Shown: in pieces, positions 32,244 to 40,667 of the stretch
How positions within the stretch are numbered: position 1 is the stretch's first letter
Layout: each line of letters opens with the position of its first letter
Source: Agromyces ramosus
Lineage (GTDB): Bacteria; Actinomycetota; Actinomycetes; Actinomycetales; Microbacteriaceae
DNA: 64,000 bases
Direction of reading: 5' to 3'
NCBI RefSeq assembly: GCF_030817175.1
Contig: NZ_JAUSYY010000001.1
Location: forward strand, 868,001 to 932,000
The notes under the pieces: model-generated
What the model was told of the DNA's origin: nothing
The model's input: only the letters and a program-made list of their open reading frames with translations
Database searches by the model: none
Position numbers and translations under genes: made by a program

Positions 32244-33329
32244 ATGCATCCGGTGGCAGGCATCCTGCAGGCAGGGTCGATGAACGCCCCGCCCGCGTTC
32301 TCAGGGGCCGTGGTGCTCGCGGCGGTCGACGGTGCGGTCGAGGTGCACGAGGTCGCGGGGCGCACGGTCGCGTGGGCCGACGCCGAGCGGCGAGTCACCG
32401 CGCACGGCGAGCCGGTCGATGCGGGCACCTACTTCGACCTCGCCTCGATCACGAAGGTGTTCACGGCAGCCGCGTTGCTCGCGGAACTCGACCGGCACGG
32501 GCAGGACGCCGAGTTCGCCGTTGCCGAGGTACTGCCTGAGTTCCGAGACGGTCCGGCGCGTGCGGTGACCGTGCGGCACCTGCTCACCCACACGGCCGGC
32601 TTCGCCGCCGAATGGCTCGACCGGCGACGCGACGCCGACAGCCGACGTCGATTCCGCATCACCCGGCCGATCGACGCACCGGGCGAGGTGCACCGGTACT
32701 CGTGCGTCGGCTACATCTGGGCGGGCCTCGCCGCCGAGGCGCTCTCGGGCCTGCCGCTCGACCACCTCATCGCCCGGCACGTCACCCGCCCGCTCGGGCT
32801 CGCCGACACCATGTTCCGGCCGCCCGCGGCACTCCGCTCGCGGATCGCCGCGACCGAGGTGCAGCACGAACCCGACCGCGGGCTCGTGCACGGCGAGGTG
32901 CACGACGAGACGGCCTGGGCGCTCGACGGGGCATCCGGCAATGCAGGACTCTTCTCGACCGCCGGCGACCTGCTCCGCGTCGCGGAGTTGTTCCGGAGCG
33001 GTGGTGCGGCAGACGGCGAGCAGGTGCTTCCGGCCTGGGTCGTCGAGGCGATGACGACGGCCGACCCGCGCGTCCCGAGCCCGACCGACGGTTATGGCCA
33101 GGCACTCGGCATGCGCGTCGACGAGGAGTGGATGGGCGGCCTCCGCGTGCCGGGGCACGCGGTCGGGCACACCGGCTTCACGGGCACGAGCATGGCGACC
33201 CAGCCGGGCGGCCGCCGGTCGCTAGTATTCCTAGCCAACCGGGTCCACCCGTCGAGGACCTCGACCGAGATCTTCGCGATGCGCCGATCCGTCGCCGACG
33301 CCGTCTCCATCGAAAGGGGGCCAGCATGA
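32244..33329 (+). CDS. AmiE-like serine hydrolase (beta-lactamase family), putative MurNAc-L-alanine amidase
   Basis: The 361-residue protein belongs to the serine beta-lactamase/PBP4-like family: the nucleophile motif S68-I-T-K71 (FDLASITKVF), Y152-S-C (RYSCVGYIWAG) in place of Y-x-N, and a C-terminal HTG (VGHTGFTG). In Bacillus subtilis, AmiE (YbbE) of this family removes the peptide from MurNAc in the murQ-murR salvage cluster; the same neighbourhood here supports that role. There is no signal peptide, so it may act on imported muropeptides. ATG 32244 has GGGAGGG upstream. It overlaps the regulator gene by ATGA. Confidence 0.75.
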   Translation: MHPVAGILQAGSMNAPPAFSGAVVLAAVDGAVEVHEVAGRTVAWADAERRVTAHGEPVDAGTYFDLASITKVFTAAALLAELDRHGQDAEFAVAEVLPEFRDGPARAVTVRHLLTHTAGFAAEWLDRRRDADSRRRFRITRPIDAPGEVHRYSCVGYIWAGLAAEALSGLPLDHLIARHVTRPLGLADTMFRPPAALRSRIAATEVQHEPDRGLVHGEVHDETAWALDGASGNAGLFSTAGDLLRVAELFRSGGAADGEQVLPAWVVEAMTTADPRVPSPTDGYGQALGMRVDEEWMGGLRVPGHAVGHTGFTGTSMATQPGGRRSLVFLANRVHPSRTSTEIFAMRRSVADAVSIERGPA

Positions 33330-34204
33330 CGAGCGACGTGTTCGTGGCACTCCGACAACGCATGCCCGCGCTCAGCAAGTCCGAACGGCACATCGCCGAG
33401 ATGGTCATCGACGACCCCTCGATCGTCGTCGAGTCGACGATCACCCAGCTCGCCGAGCTGTGCGGGACGTCGCAGGCGAGCGTCGCCCGGTTCTGCCGCG
33501 CCACGGGCTTCGGCGGCTACAAGGAGTTCCGAATGGCCATCGCCGCGGCGCAGAGCCGCGAGGAAGCCGCGCAGGAGTTGTTCCGCGTCTCCGATGCCGA
33601 GATCGACCCCAACGACAGCGCCCTCGAACTCGTGACGAAGGTGGCGTACCAGGAGGTGCGCGCGATCGAGGAGACCGCCAGGAGCCTCGACCTCGTCGCG
33701 CTCGACGCGGTCGTCGCGGCGATCCGCACGGCTCCCCGCATCGAGATCTTCGGCGCGGGCTCGAGCGGCCTCACCGGCGAGGACCTGCACCAGAAGCTGC
33801 ACCGCGTGGGATTCACGAGCTATTGCTGGGCCGATGCCCATCTCGCCCTCACCTCGCTCGCCCTTGCGCGCCCGGGCTGGGTCGCGGTCGGAATCTCGCA
33901 CTCGGGCCTCACCGTCGAGACGAACCAGATGCTCGAGCTCGCCCGCTCGGGCGGCGCCACGACGGTCGCGATCACGAACTTCCCCGATTCGCCGCTCGGT
34001 GCGAACGCCGACCTCGTGCTCGCCACGTCGGCCCGCGAGTCGCGGTACCGCACGGGCGCGATGTCGAGCCGCCTCGCCCAGATGGCGCTCGTCGACTTCC
34101 TCGTCGTGCGGTTGCTGCAGGGCGACTTCGATCGCGCGAGCGACTCGCTGCGGCGCACCTACGACGCGGTGCAGGCGCACCGGCTCTCGGGCCGCGGCAC
34201 CTGA
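33326..34204 (+). CDS. MurR/RpiR family transcriptional regulator
   Basis: The 292-residue protein has an RpiR-type HTH (about 1-77; AELCGTSQASVARFCRATGF) and a sugar-phosphate-binding SIS domain (about 125-260; IEIFGAGSSGLTGEDLHQKL, VGISHSGLTVETNQML). Such regulators sense MurNAc-6-P or GlcNAc-6-P and control murQ operons. The ATG overlaps the stop of the amiE-like gene. Given its place beside murQ it most likely controls the divergent promoter at 32157-32211; repeats like its presumed site also occur upstream of the GHL10 gene. Confidence 0.9.
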   Translation: MTSDVFVALRQRMPALSKSERHIAEMVIDDPSIVVESTITQLAELCGTSQASVARFCRATGFGGYKEFRMAIAAAQSREEAAQELFRVSDAEIDPNDSALELVTKVAYQEVRAIEETARSLDLVALDAVVAAIRTAPRIEIFGAGSSGLTGEDLHQKLHRVGFTSYCWADAHLALTSLALARPGWVAVGISHSGLTVETNQMLELARSGGATTVAITNFPDSPLGANADLVLATSARESRYRTGAMSSRLAQMALVDFLVVRLLQGDFDRASDSLRRTYDAVQAHRLSGRGT

Positions 34205-34210
34205 GCCGGC

Positions 34211-35470
34211 TCAGTGCCCGAGTGCGTCGTACATCGCGAGTGCCTCGGCGTCGCTCGCGCGTGCCGCCGCGCGCCGCGCCGCGTCGAGGGCGGCGACCGG
34301 GTCGGGCTCCTGTCGCGCCATCACGAGCTGCCGCTGCGCCTCGGCGAGCCGAGTGCGCGCATCGGCCCCGACGACACCGCGCCCGCGCTCGATCGCGGCC
34401 TCGGCCACCCTGAGCTGACTCTCCGCGATCGCGATGGCGCCGCCCAAAGCCCCCCGGGCACCGTCGAGACGCTGCTGGGCGTTGCGCGCAGCCGCCCGAG
34501 CGACCTCGAGGCGATCACGACCGGCACGCAGTCGATCACGATCGGCGAATGGGTCGCCCGCGACATCCGACCGCGATGCCATGACCGCGGAGGCATCGCC
34601 GATCGCGACGCCCAGCGCGCTCGCGGCGTCGGGGTCGTCCTGCCGATCGCGTTCACCGCGCGCCGCCACCAGTTCAGCATCGAGTGCGGCGGCTTCGGCG
34701 GCGGCCTCCGACTGGGCGCCGGCGAGCGCCAGCTCGAACCTCTCGACCTCGGCGAGATCGCGGTCGGCCCGTTCGAGACGATCGGCCGCGATGCCGAGCA
34801 GGTCGGCAACGGGCTCCGAACGCGCGAGCTGGGCCCCGGCCTCGGCGAGCGCGGCGGTGCCATCGGCGAGCGCGGCATCGACACGGGTGACCGCCCCGCG
34901 GGCGGACTCGAGCGCCGAGGGCGCGAAGCGGCTTGCGAGGCGGGCGAGCATCGTCTCGGCCTCGACACGACGACGGCCGAGTCGCTCGGACTGCGCGCGG
35001 AGCGCGGGCAGGTCGGAGTGCGCGCCGCGTTCGGCGTGCCTGCGGGTCGCGAGCGCCGCCTCCGCTTCGCCGATCGACGCGAGCGCGGATCCGCACAGGT
35101 CCTCGATGCGCCCGCTCCACGTCCGTCGTTCGGCGGCGGTGTCGTGCTCGGCGTCGTCGAGGCGCTGCTGCAGGATGAACGCCTCTCGAAGGCTGCCCCG
35201 GGCGGCGACGACGGCAGTGCGCAACGCCTCTGCGGCTTCGGGGCCGAACTGCGCGTCGGCGAACGCGACCTCCCGCTCGGCCTCGCGCACGGCGTTGTCG
35301 GCCTGCACGATGAGGCCCTTCGCGCGCACCTCCCCGGCGCGTCCCTGCTCGAGGGCGCTCCGCTCACGTCGAGCACCGAGGCGGCGGAGGCCGACGAGCC
35401 CGCCGACGAGGGCGACCGCAGCGGCGGCGAACACGACGAGCGAGGGCAACCACCACAGTCCGTCGGGCAT
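34211..35470 (-). CDS. membrane-anchored coiled-coil protein, function unknown
   Basis: The 419-residue protein has one N-terminal transmembrane helix (LWWLPSLVVFAAAAVALVGG) and then about 380 residues of Ala/Arg/Glu/Asp-rich sequence predicted to be long alpha-helical coiled coil. A segment near residue 80-125 (EAAEALRTAVVAARGSLREA, then ILQQRLDD) resembles the helical part of actinobacterial TPM-domain proteins, but no TPM domain is present. EzrA-like septation proteins have a similar layout, although nothing ties this one to division. It converges with the regulator gene, six bases away. Confidence 0.65.
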   Translation of the reverse strand: MPDGLWWLPSLVVFAAAAVALVGGLVGLRRLGARRERSALEQGRAGEVRAKGLIVQADNAVREAEREVAFADAQFGPEAAEALRTAVVAARGSLREAFILQQRLDDAEHDTAAERRTWSGRIEDLCGSALASIGEAEAALATRRHAERGAHSDLPALRAQSERLGRRRVEAETMLARLASRFAPSALESARGAVTRVDAALADGTAALAEAGAQLARSEPVADLLGIAADRLERADRDLAEVERFELALAGAQSEAAAEAAALDAELVAARGERDRQDDPDAASALGVAIGDASAVMASRSDVAGDPFADRDRLRAGRDRLEVARAAARNAQQRLDGARGALGGAIAIAESQLRVAEAAIERGRGVVGADARTRLAEAQRQLVMARQEPDPVAALDAARRAAARASDAEALAMYDALGH

Positions 35471-35558
35471 GTGCGGGAGTCTAGGCCGTGCCGACCACCC
35501 GCACCCGGACCGCACCTGTGAATCCGGGTGAGGGCTTGGCAGGGGCATCCGGCCGCCA

Positions 35559-35564
35559 TACTCT
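35559..35564 (+). promoter_or_regulatory. -10 element, leaderless spacing
   Basis: TACTCT ends six bases before ATG 35571 with no ribosome-binding site between. It is the likely promoter of the SRPBCC/DUF1684 gene pair. Confidence 0.5.
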
Positions 35565-35570
35565 CGGCTC

Positions 35571-36101
35571 ATGCGAGTGCTCCTGAAACTCACGCTTGAT
35601 TGCACGCCGGATGCCGCGTGGCGGGCGCTGCGCAGCCCCGCCGTGCTGCGCGAGGTCGTGGCGCCGTGGCTCGACTTCTCGTCGCTCGAAGACGGCGGAC
35701 TGCCGACGGTCTGGCCCGAGGGGCAGCACCGCGTGCGCGCGCTCGCGTTCCGCCGATTCCCGGCAGGCGACGAGCTCGTCGACGTGAGCTACCCCGGCGG
35801 CCTGCCGACCGGGGTGCGGATGCTCCGCGACGGGGGCGGAGCGCTCACCGGCCCGCTCGCACTGTTCGAACGGTGGGACCATCGCATGGCCGTCTCCGCG
35901 CTGCCCGACGGCCGCACGCTGTATCGCGACCAGCTGCTCGCCCGCGCCGGCGCGCTCGACCTCGTCGCCTGGTACCCGACGTGGGCGTTCTGGCAGTGGC
36001 GGGGGATGCGGCTCAAGCAGCTTGCGCCGGGCTGGTCCTACGACCCGCCCGGCACCGCCGACGCCGCGGCGGCAACCGCCGGCAGCGGAGCTGCCGCGTG
36101 A
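35571..36101 (+). CDS. SRPBCC-like protein
   Basis: The 176-residue protein has the START/SRPBCC-type pattern: an opening strand MRVLLKLTLDCTPDAAWRAL, a helix (SPAVLREVVAPWLDF), then successive strands and a long C-terminal helix (VAWYPTWAFWQWRGMRLKQL). The family binds hydrophobic ligands in a deep cavity; the ligand here is unknown. The Ala/Gly tail (about 160-176) is low complexity. Its stop overlaps the GTG of the DUF1684 gene (GTGA). Confidence 0.72.
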   Translation: MRVLLKLTLDCTPDAAWRALRSPAVLREVVAPWLDFSSLEDGGLPTVWPEGQHRVRALAFRRFPAGDELVDVSYPGGLPTGVRMLRDGGGALTGPLALFERWDHRMAVSALPDGRTLYRDQLLARAGALDLVAWYPTWAFWQWRGMRLKQLAPGWSYDPPGTADAAAATAGSGAAA

Positions 36102-36727
36102 GCAACACGATCGGCGCCCTCCAGCTGGCCGACTGGCGCCGACGAGTGTTCGGACTGTACGCGGGCGTCAGGCAGCTCAGCGTGCACGACCCTGCCGCGG
36201 GGCACGAGCTCTGGAAGTCGGCGCGCGACGAGCTCTTCGCGGGTCATCCGCAGTCGCCGCTCCTGCCCGACGACCGCGCGAACTTCACGGGCCTCACCGT
36301 GCCGCGCTACGATCCCGATTGGCGGTTCGAGCTCGAGGTGCGCCGGCCCGACGAGCCGGCCCGACTGACCGTCGACAGCGCGACCGACGGGCTCATCCCC
36401 TTCGCGCTCGTGGGCACGGTGCGGATCCCCTACCTCGGGACGCTCGACGTGTGGCGTCTCACGGGTTACGGCGGCGGTCTCTTCGTGCCCGTGAAGGACA
36501 AGCTCGCCGGTGCGCCCGGCGGAACTTACGGCGGCGGGCGGTACCTTCTCGACACCGTGAAGGGCGCCGACCTCGGGCAGGGCGCCGACGGCGACTCCCT
36601 CGTCGTCGACTTCAACTTCGCGTACAACCCCTCGTGCGCCTACGACCCGTCGTGGTCGTGCCCGCTCGCGCAGCCGGGCAACACGGTGCGTGAAGAGGTG
36701 CCGGTGGGCGAGCGGATGCCGCGCTGA
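36098..36727 (+). CDS. DUF1684 family protein
   Basis: The 209-residue protein shows the DUF1684 signature: ELWKSARDELFAGHPQSPL near residue 40, GGRYLLDTVKGADLG, and the C-terminal DFNFAYNPSCAYDPSWSCPL with two cysteines. The family is widespread and uncharacterised. GTG 36098 overlaps the stop of the upstream SRPBCC gene, so the two are co-translated. Confidence 0.88.
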   Translation: MSNTIGALQLADWRRRVFGLYAGVRQLSVHDPAAGHELWKSARDELFAGHPQSPLLPDDRANFTGLTVPRYDPDWRFELEVRRPDEPARLTVDSATDGLIPFALVGTVRIPYLGTLDVWRLTGYGGGLFVPVKDKLAGAPGGTYGGGRYLLDTVKGADLGQGADGDSLVVDFNFAYNPSCAYDPSWSCPLAQPGNTVREEVPVGERMPR

Positions 36728-37025
36728 CGCACCCGGTGATGCGTCAGGCGCACACGGTGCGTACAAGCCCGGAGGGCGCGGATCAGCCCACTCAGGGTGC
36801 GCGCAGGCTGCGTCCGCTACACTGGAGTCTGGCGAGCGCGATGATTGCGCCGCCTGCGTCGTAGAAACGCTTCCGGGCAGGGCCTCATCCGAGGGCGCCC
36901 GATGACTCTCATACGGCGAACGGATGCGCCGACCGGCGCCTTCGCCAAACACCCACTGCCGGGTCGACAACTCTCCGCCATGCGGAGCTCGAACCCAGCG
37001 GTGTGCTCTGCCCTGAAAGGCACCA
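36728..37025 (+). promoter_or_regulatory. long leader region of the DEAD-box helicase gene
   Basis: There is no convincing gene in this 298-base gap. A -10-like TACACT lies at 36818-36823, which would give an untranslated leader of about 195 bases. The leader contains inverted repeats, the clearest being CTCCGC-CAT-GCGGAG (36973-36987). Long structured leaders are known for cold-shock DEAD-box helicases, where they mediate autoregulation; here this is inference. Confidence 0.5.
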
Positions 37026-38549
37026 GTGACCGACATCACCTTCAGCACGCTCGGCGTGCCCGCTCCCCTCGTCGCGGCCCTCGCCGCCGACGGGATCACC
37101 TCCCCGTTCCCGATCCAGGTCGACACCCTGCCCGACACGCTCGCCGGACGCGACGTGCTCGGCCGCGGCAAGACCGGCTCGGGCAAGACCCTCGCCTTCT
37201 CCATCCCGATGGCCGCTCGCCTCGGCGGTGCGCTCTCCGGCGGCAGGCGCCGCCCCGGCCGCCCGCTCGGCCTCGTGCTCGCACCGACCCGCGAGCTCGC
37301 CACCCAGATCGACGCGGTGCTCGCACCGCTCGCCGCCGCCTACGGCATGACGACCACCACGATCTTCGGCGGCATCAGCCAGAAGCGCCAGGTCGACGCG
37401 CTGCGCGCCGGCGTCGACATCGTCGTCGCCTGCCCGGGCCGTCTCGAAGACCTCATGAAGCAGGGCCACGTCACGCTCGACGCGATCGAGATCACCGTGC
37501 TCGACGAGGCCGACCACATGGCCGACCTGGGCTTCCTCCCCGTCGTCACCCGCATCATGGACAAGACGCCCTCCGGCGGCCAGCGCCTGCTCTTCTCGGC
37601 GACGCTCGACAACGGCGTCGACAAGCTTGTCAAGCGCTTCCTGCAGAACGAGGTGCTGCACTCGGTCGACGAGGCCACCTCGCACGTCGCCGCCATGACC
37701 CACCACGTGTTCGAGGTCGAGGACGTCGACCAGAAGAACGAGCTCATCCGCGTGCTCGCTTCCGGCACCGGCCGCCGCATCCTCTTCATGCGCACGAAGC
37801 ACCACGCCAAGAAGCTCGCCAAGAAGCTGACCGACCAGGGCATCCCCTCGGTCGACCTGCACGGCAACCTGTCGCAGCCGCAGCGCGACCGCAACCTCGC
37901 CGCGTTCTCCGACGGCTCGGCTCGCGTGCTCGTGGCGACGGATGTCGCGGCGCGCGGCGTGCACGTCGACAACGTCGAGCTGGTCATCCACGTCGACCCG
38001 CCCATGGAGCACAAGGCGTACCTGCACCGCTCGGGCCGCACCGCTCGTGCCGGCAGCGAGGGCGACGTCGTGACGATCAGCCTGCCCGCCCAGAAGCAGG
38101 ATCTGAAGACGCTCCTGCGCAGGGCCGCCATCGTGGTCACCCCGCAGCGCGTCACCGCCACGTCGACCGCGGTCACCGCGCTCGTCGGCGACGTCGCAGC
38201 CTACGTGAAGCCGCTCCCCCGGGCCGCGGTGCAGGAGCAGGGCGGTCGCTCGCAGGGCGGCGGCCGTTCGCAGGGCGCCAACGCGCAGCGCAAGCGCGCC
38301 GCTCGCGGCGAAGGCCGCGGATCGTCCGATGTCGGCACGGCGTCGCCTCGCCGCGACCGCTCCGGCCGCACCGCCGAGACGAAGGCGCATGCCCCCAAGC
38401 AGGGCGGCGGCCACAGCCGCGGCGCGCAGACGACGGGCGCCCAGCGCGGCACCTCGGCTCGCTCCGGCTCGGCCAAGCAGCCGATCCGGGTCGGCAGTCT
38501 CGTGTCGCCGTCGCGCAACGAGCGCGGCAACCGGCGCGCCCAGGGCTGA
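37026..38549 (+). CDS. DEAD-box ATP-dependent RNA helicase
   Basis: The 507-residue protein carries all DEAD-box motifs: Q-motif region (PFPIQ), Walker A GRGKTGSGKT, PTRELATQI, VLDEADHMAD, SAT, and in the second RecA domain ARVLVATDVAARGVH and YLHRSGRTARAG. The last about 110 residues form a basic Gly/Arg/Gln-rich tail (from about 395), typical of RhlE/CsdA-like helicases that remodel rRNA or mRNA at low temperature. Translation starts at GTG 37026 with GAAAGG upstream. It is followed by a strong hairpin terminator. Confidence 0.95.
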   Translation: MTDITFSTLGVPAPLVAALAADGITSPFPIQVDTLPDTLAGRDVLGRGKTGSGKTLAFSIPMAARLGGALSGGRRRPGRPLGLVLAPTRELATQIDAVLAPLAAAYGMTTTTIFGGISQKRQVDALRAGVDIVVACPGRLEDLMKQGHVTLDAIEITVLDEADHMADLGFLPVVTRIMDKTPSGGQRLLFSATLDNGVDKLVKRFLQNEVLHSVDEATSHVAAMTHHVFEVEDVDQKNELIRVLASGTGRRILFMRTKHHAKKLAKKLTDQGIPSVDLHGNLSQPQRDRNLAAFSDGSARVLVATDVAARGVHVDNVELVIHVDPPMEHKAYLHRSGRTARAGSEGDVVTISLPAQKQDLKTLLRRAAIVVTPQRVTATSTAVTALVGDVAAYVKPLPRAAVQEQGGRSQGGGRSQGANAQRKRAARGEGRGSSDVGTASPRRDRSGRTAETKAHAPKQGGGHSRGAQTTGAQRGTSARSGSAKQPIRVGSLVSPSRNERGNRRAQG

Positions 38550-38569
38550 GCAAGCCTGAACTGACCTGC

Positions 38570-38607
38570 CGAACGGCCCCGACGAGTTCACTCGCCGGGG
38601 CCGTTCG
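38570..38607 (+). terminator. hairpin terminator after helicase gene
   Basis: A 12-bp stem CGAACGGCCCCG / CGGGGCCGTTCG, with further GAGT/ACTC pairing inside, lies 20 bases after the helicase stop. No T-run follows. Confidence 0.8.
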
Positions 38608-38663
38608 CGTCGGGTGCGCCGCGTCGAGTGCGGTGCCGATTTCGTCGCTGGCGCTCGCTGGCT

Positions 38664-38669
38664 TAGTCT
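38664..38669 (+). promoter_or_regulatory. -10 element of GNAT gene, leaderless spacing
   Basis: TAGTCT is followed by six bases and ATG 38676. A weak -35 TTCGTC lies 17 bases upstream (38641-38646). Confidence 0.5.
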
Positions 38670-38675
38670 CTGGGC

Positions 38676-39179
38676 ATGAGCACCGAAGTTGTTGCCGATG
38701 TCGTCGTCCGTCCCATTCGGGACTCGGATGTCGAGGCCCTGGGCCGTGTTCACGCCACCTGCTGGCACGAGACCTACGACCACCTGATCAGCGCAGCCGC
38801 CTTCGAGCACCTGTCGCCGCGCCGCATGGCCGAGCTGTGGAATCACTACGCCGAGCGAGGCGAGGAGTACTCCCAGTTCGCTGCGCTCGTCGACGGCGAG
38901 ATCGTCGGCTTCGTCGGCTCGGGTCCCGCCCGCGACGACAACCCGCCCCGCGATCGCGAGCTCTACTTCATCTACCTCCTCGACGCCTATCACGGCACCG
39001 GCATCGGCCAGAAGCTCTTCGATGCGGCCGTCGGCACCGAGCCGGTGTACCTCTGGGTGGCATCCGACAACCCGCGTGCGCACCGCTTCTATGCCCGCAA
39101 CGGCTTCATCGCCGACGGTGCCGACCAGCGGGTGCCGTTCCTCGGCGAGGAGATCCACGAGGTGCGGCTCGTCCGCTGA
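38676..39179 (+). CDS. GNAT family N-acetyltransferase
   Basis: The 167-residue protein has the GNAT fold: VRPIRDSDVEALGRVHATCW at the start, a central strand with VDGEIVGFVGSG, YFIYLLDAYHGTGIGQKLFD corresponding to the acetyl-CoA-binding Q/R-x-x-G-x-G/A motif (here H-G-T-G-I-G), and a final NPRAHRFYARNGF. The acceptor substrate cannot be told from sequence. It lies between a terminator and a separate FAD-oxidase gene, so is probably monocistronic. Confidence 0.92.
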   Translation: MSTEVVADVVVRPIRDSDVEALGRVHATCWHETYDHLISAAAFEHLSPRRMAELWNHYAERGEEYSQFAALVDGEIVGFVGSGPARDDNPPRDRELYFIYLLDAYHGTGIGQKLFDAAVGTEPVYLWVASDNPRAHRFYARNGFIADGADQRVPFLGEEIHEVRLVR

Positions 39180-39286
39180 GCGTGCGCCCGTACGCTGACC
39201 GCGTACGTGGATTCCGGGCGTCGGCGGCGCTCGGTAGCGTGAGCCGGGTCGGCATGAGCCGACGGATGCCACGAGAGGATCGCTCG

Positions 39287-40651
39287 ATGTCCGATTCCGC
39301 GCCCCGTCCCGCCCTCGACGCCCTCGCCGATCGCCTCGGCGAACGAGTCACCCGGCCCGGCCATCCACTCTGGGACGCCATGCGCTCCCCGTGGAACCTC
39401 GCCATCGACCAGCGCCCGGCCGCGGTCGCCGTGCCCGCCGACGTCGACGAGCTCCGCGCGGTGCTCGTCGCGGCGCGTTCCGACGGGCTCGGCATCGCGG
39501 TGCAGCCGTCGGGCCACGGGGCATCCGGCTCCCTCGAAGGAGCGGTGCTCGTGCGCACGAGCGCGTTCGACGAGATCGAGATCGACACCGCCGCCCGCAT
39601 CGCGCGGGTCGGCGCAGGCGTGCGCTGGGGGCTGGTGCTCGAAGCGCTCGCCGGCTCCGGGCTCGTCCCCCTCGCCGGCTCGAGCCCGGTCGTGAACGCC
39701 ACGGCATTCACCATCGGCGGCGGGCATTCGTGGTTCTCGCGAACGCACGGGCTCGGCTCCGGCGCACTGCGGGCCGTGCAGCTGCTCACCGCCGATGGGC
39801 GGCACCGCTGGATCCGCGACGCCGACGACCCCGAGCTCATGTGGGCGTTGCGGGGTGCGGGCGGCGCCTTCGGCGTCGTCACCGCGATCGAGATCGAGCT
39901 CTACCCCGCCCCCGAGCTCGTTGGCGGCCGCCTGGTGTTCGCACCCACCGATGCGGCCGCGGTGTTCCGCGCGGTCATCGCGGCAGGCCGGAGCGCCCCC
40001 GAGAGCCTCGCGCTCCACGCCGGGGCGATGCGCATCCCCGATGTTCCCGCAGCTCCACCCGAGCTGCGGGGCACCACGATCGTGAGCGTCGAGCTCGTCG
40101 AACTGGGCGCCTCCGCCGAGGCTCGCGACGCGATCGACGCCATCCGCGCGGCGGGCACGGTGCACGTCGACACGGTCGGCCGCTTCGAGGTCGAGCTGCT
40201 CGGCACCATCGCCGAGGAGCCCACCGACCCGTCGCCGGGATATGGCTGGTCGGTCTTCGCCGATCTCGACGATGACGTCGTCACCCGACTCGTCGAGGCG
40301 TGGGAGGAACCCGAAGGGCGGGCCGTCATGGCGATCTCGCTGCGCCTGCTCGGTGGAGCGCTCGCCGGCGCTCCGGCGCGCCCGAGCATCGCCGGAGCGA
40401 TTCGACAGAACGCGGTGGTGAGCGGGCACGCGATCGGGTGGCCCGAGCTCGCCGACGCGGTGCGTGGCGGCTTCGCGCACCTGCGTGAGGCGCTCGGCCC
40501 CGCGGCATCCGATCGCACCCTCTGCACGTTCGCCGCGCCCGGCGTCGGGTACTCGGGTGCGTACGCCCAGGCCGACGTCGCCCGTGCTGCGCGGGTGAAG
40601 GCGACGGTCGATCCAGAGGCGCGGTTCGTGGGCAACCGGGAGTTCCGGTAG
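39287..40651 (+). CDS. FAD-binding oxidoreductase (PCMH type)
   Basis: The 454-residue protein has a PCMH-type FAD domain (about 25-210): VAVPADVDELRAVLVAARSD, VQPSGHGASGSL with the His that may link FAD covalently, SPVVNATAFTIGGGHSWFSRTHGL and LRGAGGAFGVVTAIEIEL. The C-terminal substrate domain ends FVGNREFR, the position of the BBE-like Asn motif. Berberine-bridge-like enzymes oxidise sugars or alcohols; the substrate here is unknown. A TAGCGT -10 is at 39235-39240 and GAGAGG precedes ATG 39287. It converges with the Nudix-like gene. Confidence 0.9.
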   Translation: MSDSAPRPALDALADRLGERVTRPGHPLWDAMRSPWNLAIDQRPAAVAVPADVDELRAVLVAARSDGLGIAVQPSGHGASGSLEGAVLVRTSAFDEIEIDTAARIARVGAGVRWGLVLEALAGSGLVPLAGSSPVVNATAFTIGGGHSWFSRTHGLGSGALRAVQLLTADGRHRWIRDADDPELMWALRGAGGAFGVVTAIEIELYPAPELVGGRLVFAPTDAAAVFRAVIAAGRSAPESLALHAGAMRIPDVPAAPPELRGTTIVSVELVELGASAEARDAIDAIRAAGTVHVDTVGRFEVELLGTIAEEPTDPSPGYGWSVFADLDDDVVTRLVEAWEEPEGRAVMAISLRLLGGALAGAPARPSIAGAIRQNAVVSGHAIGWPELADAVRGGFAHLREALGPAASDRTLCTFAAPGVGYSGAYAQADVARAARVKATVDPEARFVGNREFR

Positions 40652-40667
40652 GCGCGAGCCGTGCGGG

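Noticed and set aside
36845..39286. Upstream extension of the FAD-oxidase frame through the helicase region
   Set aside because: The frame is open by composition only. The helicase and GNAT genes occupy this stretch in other frames, and ATG 39287 has a ribosome-binding site.
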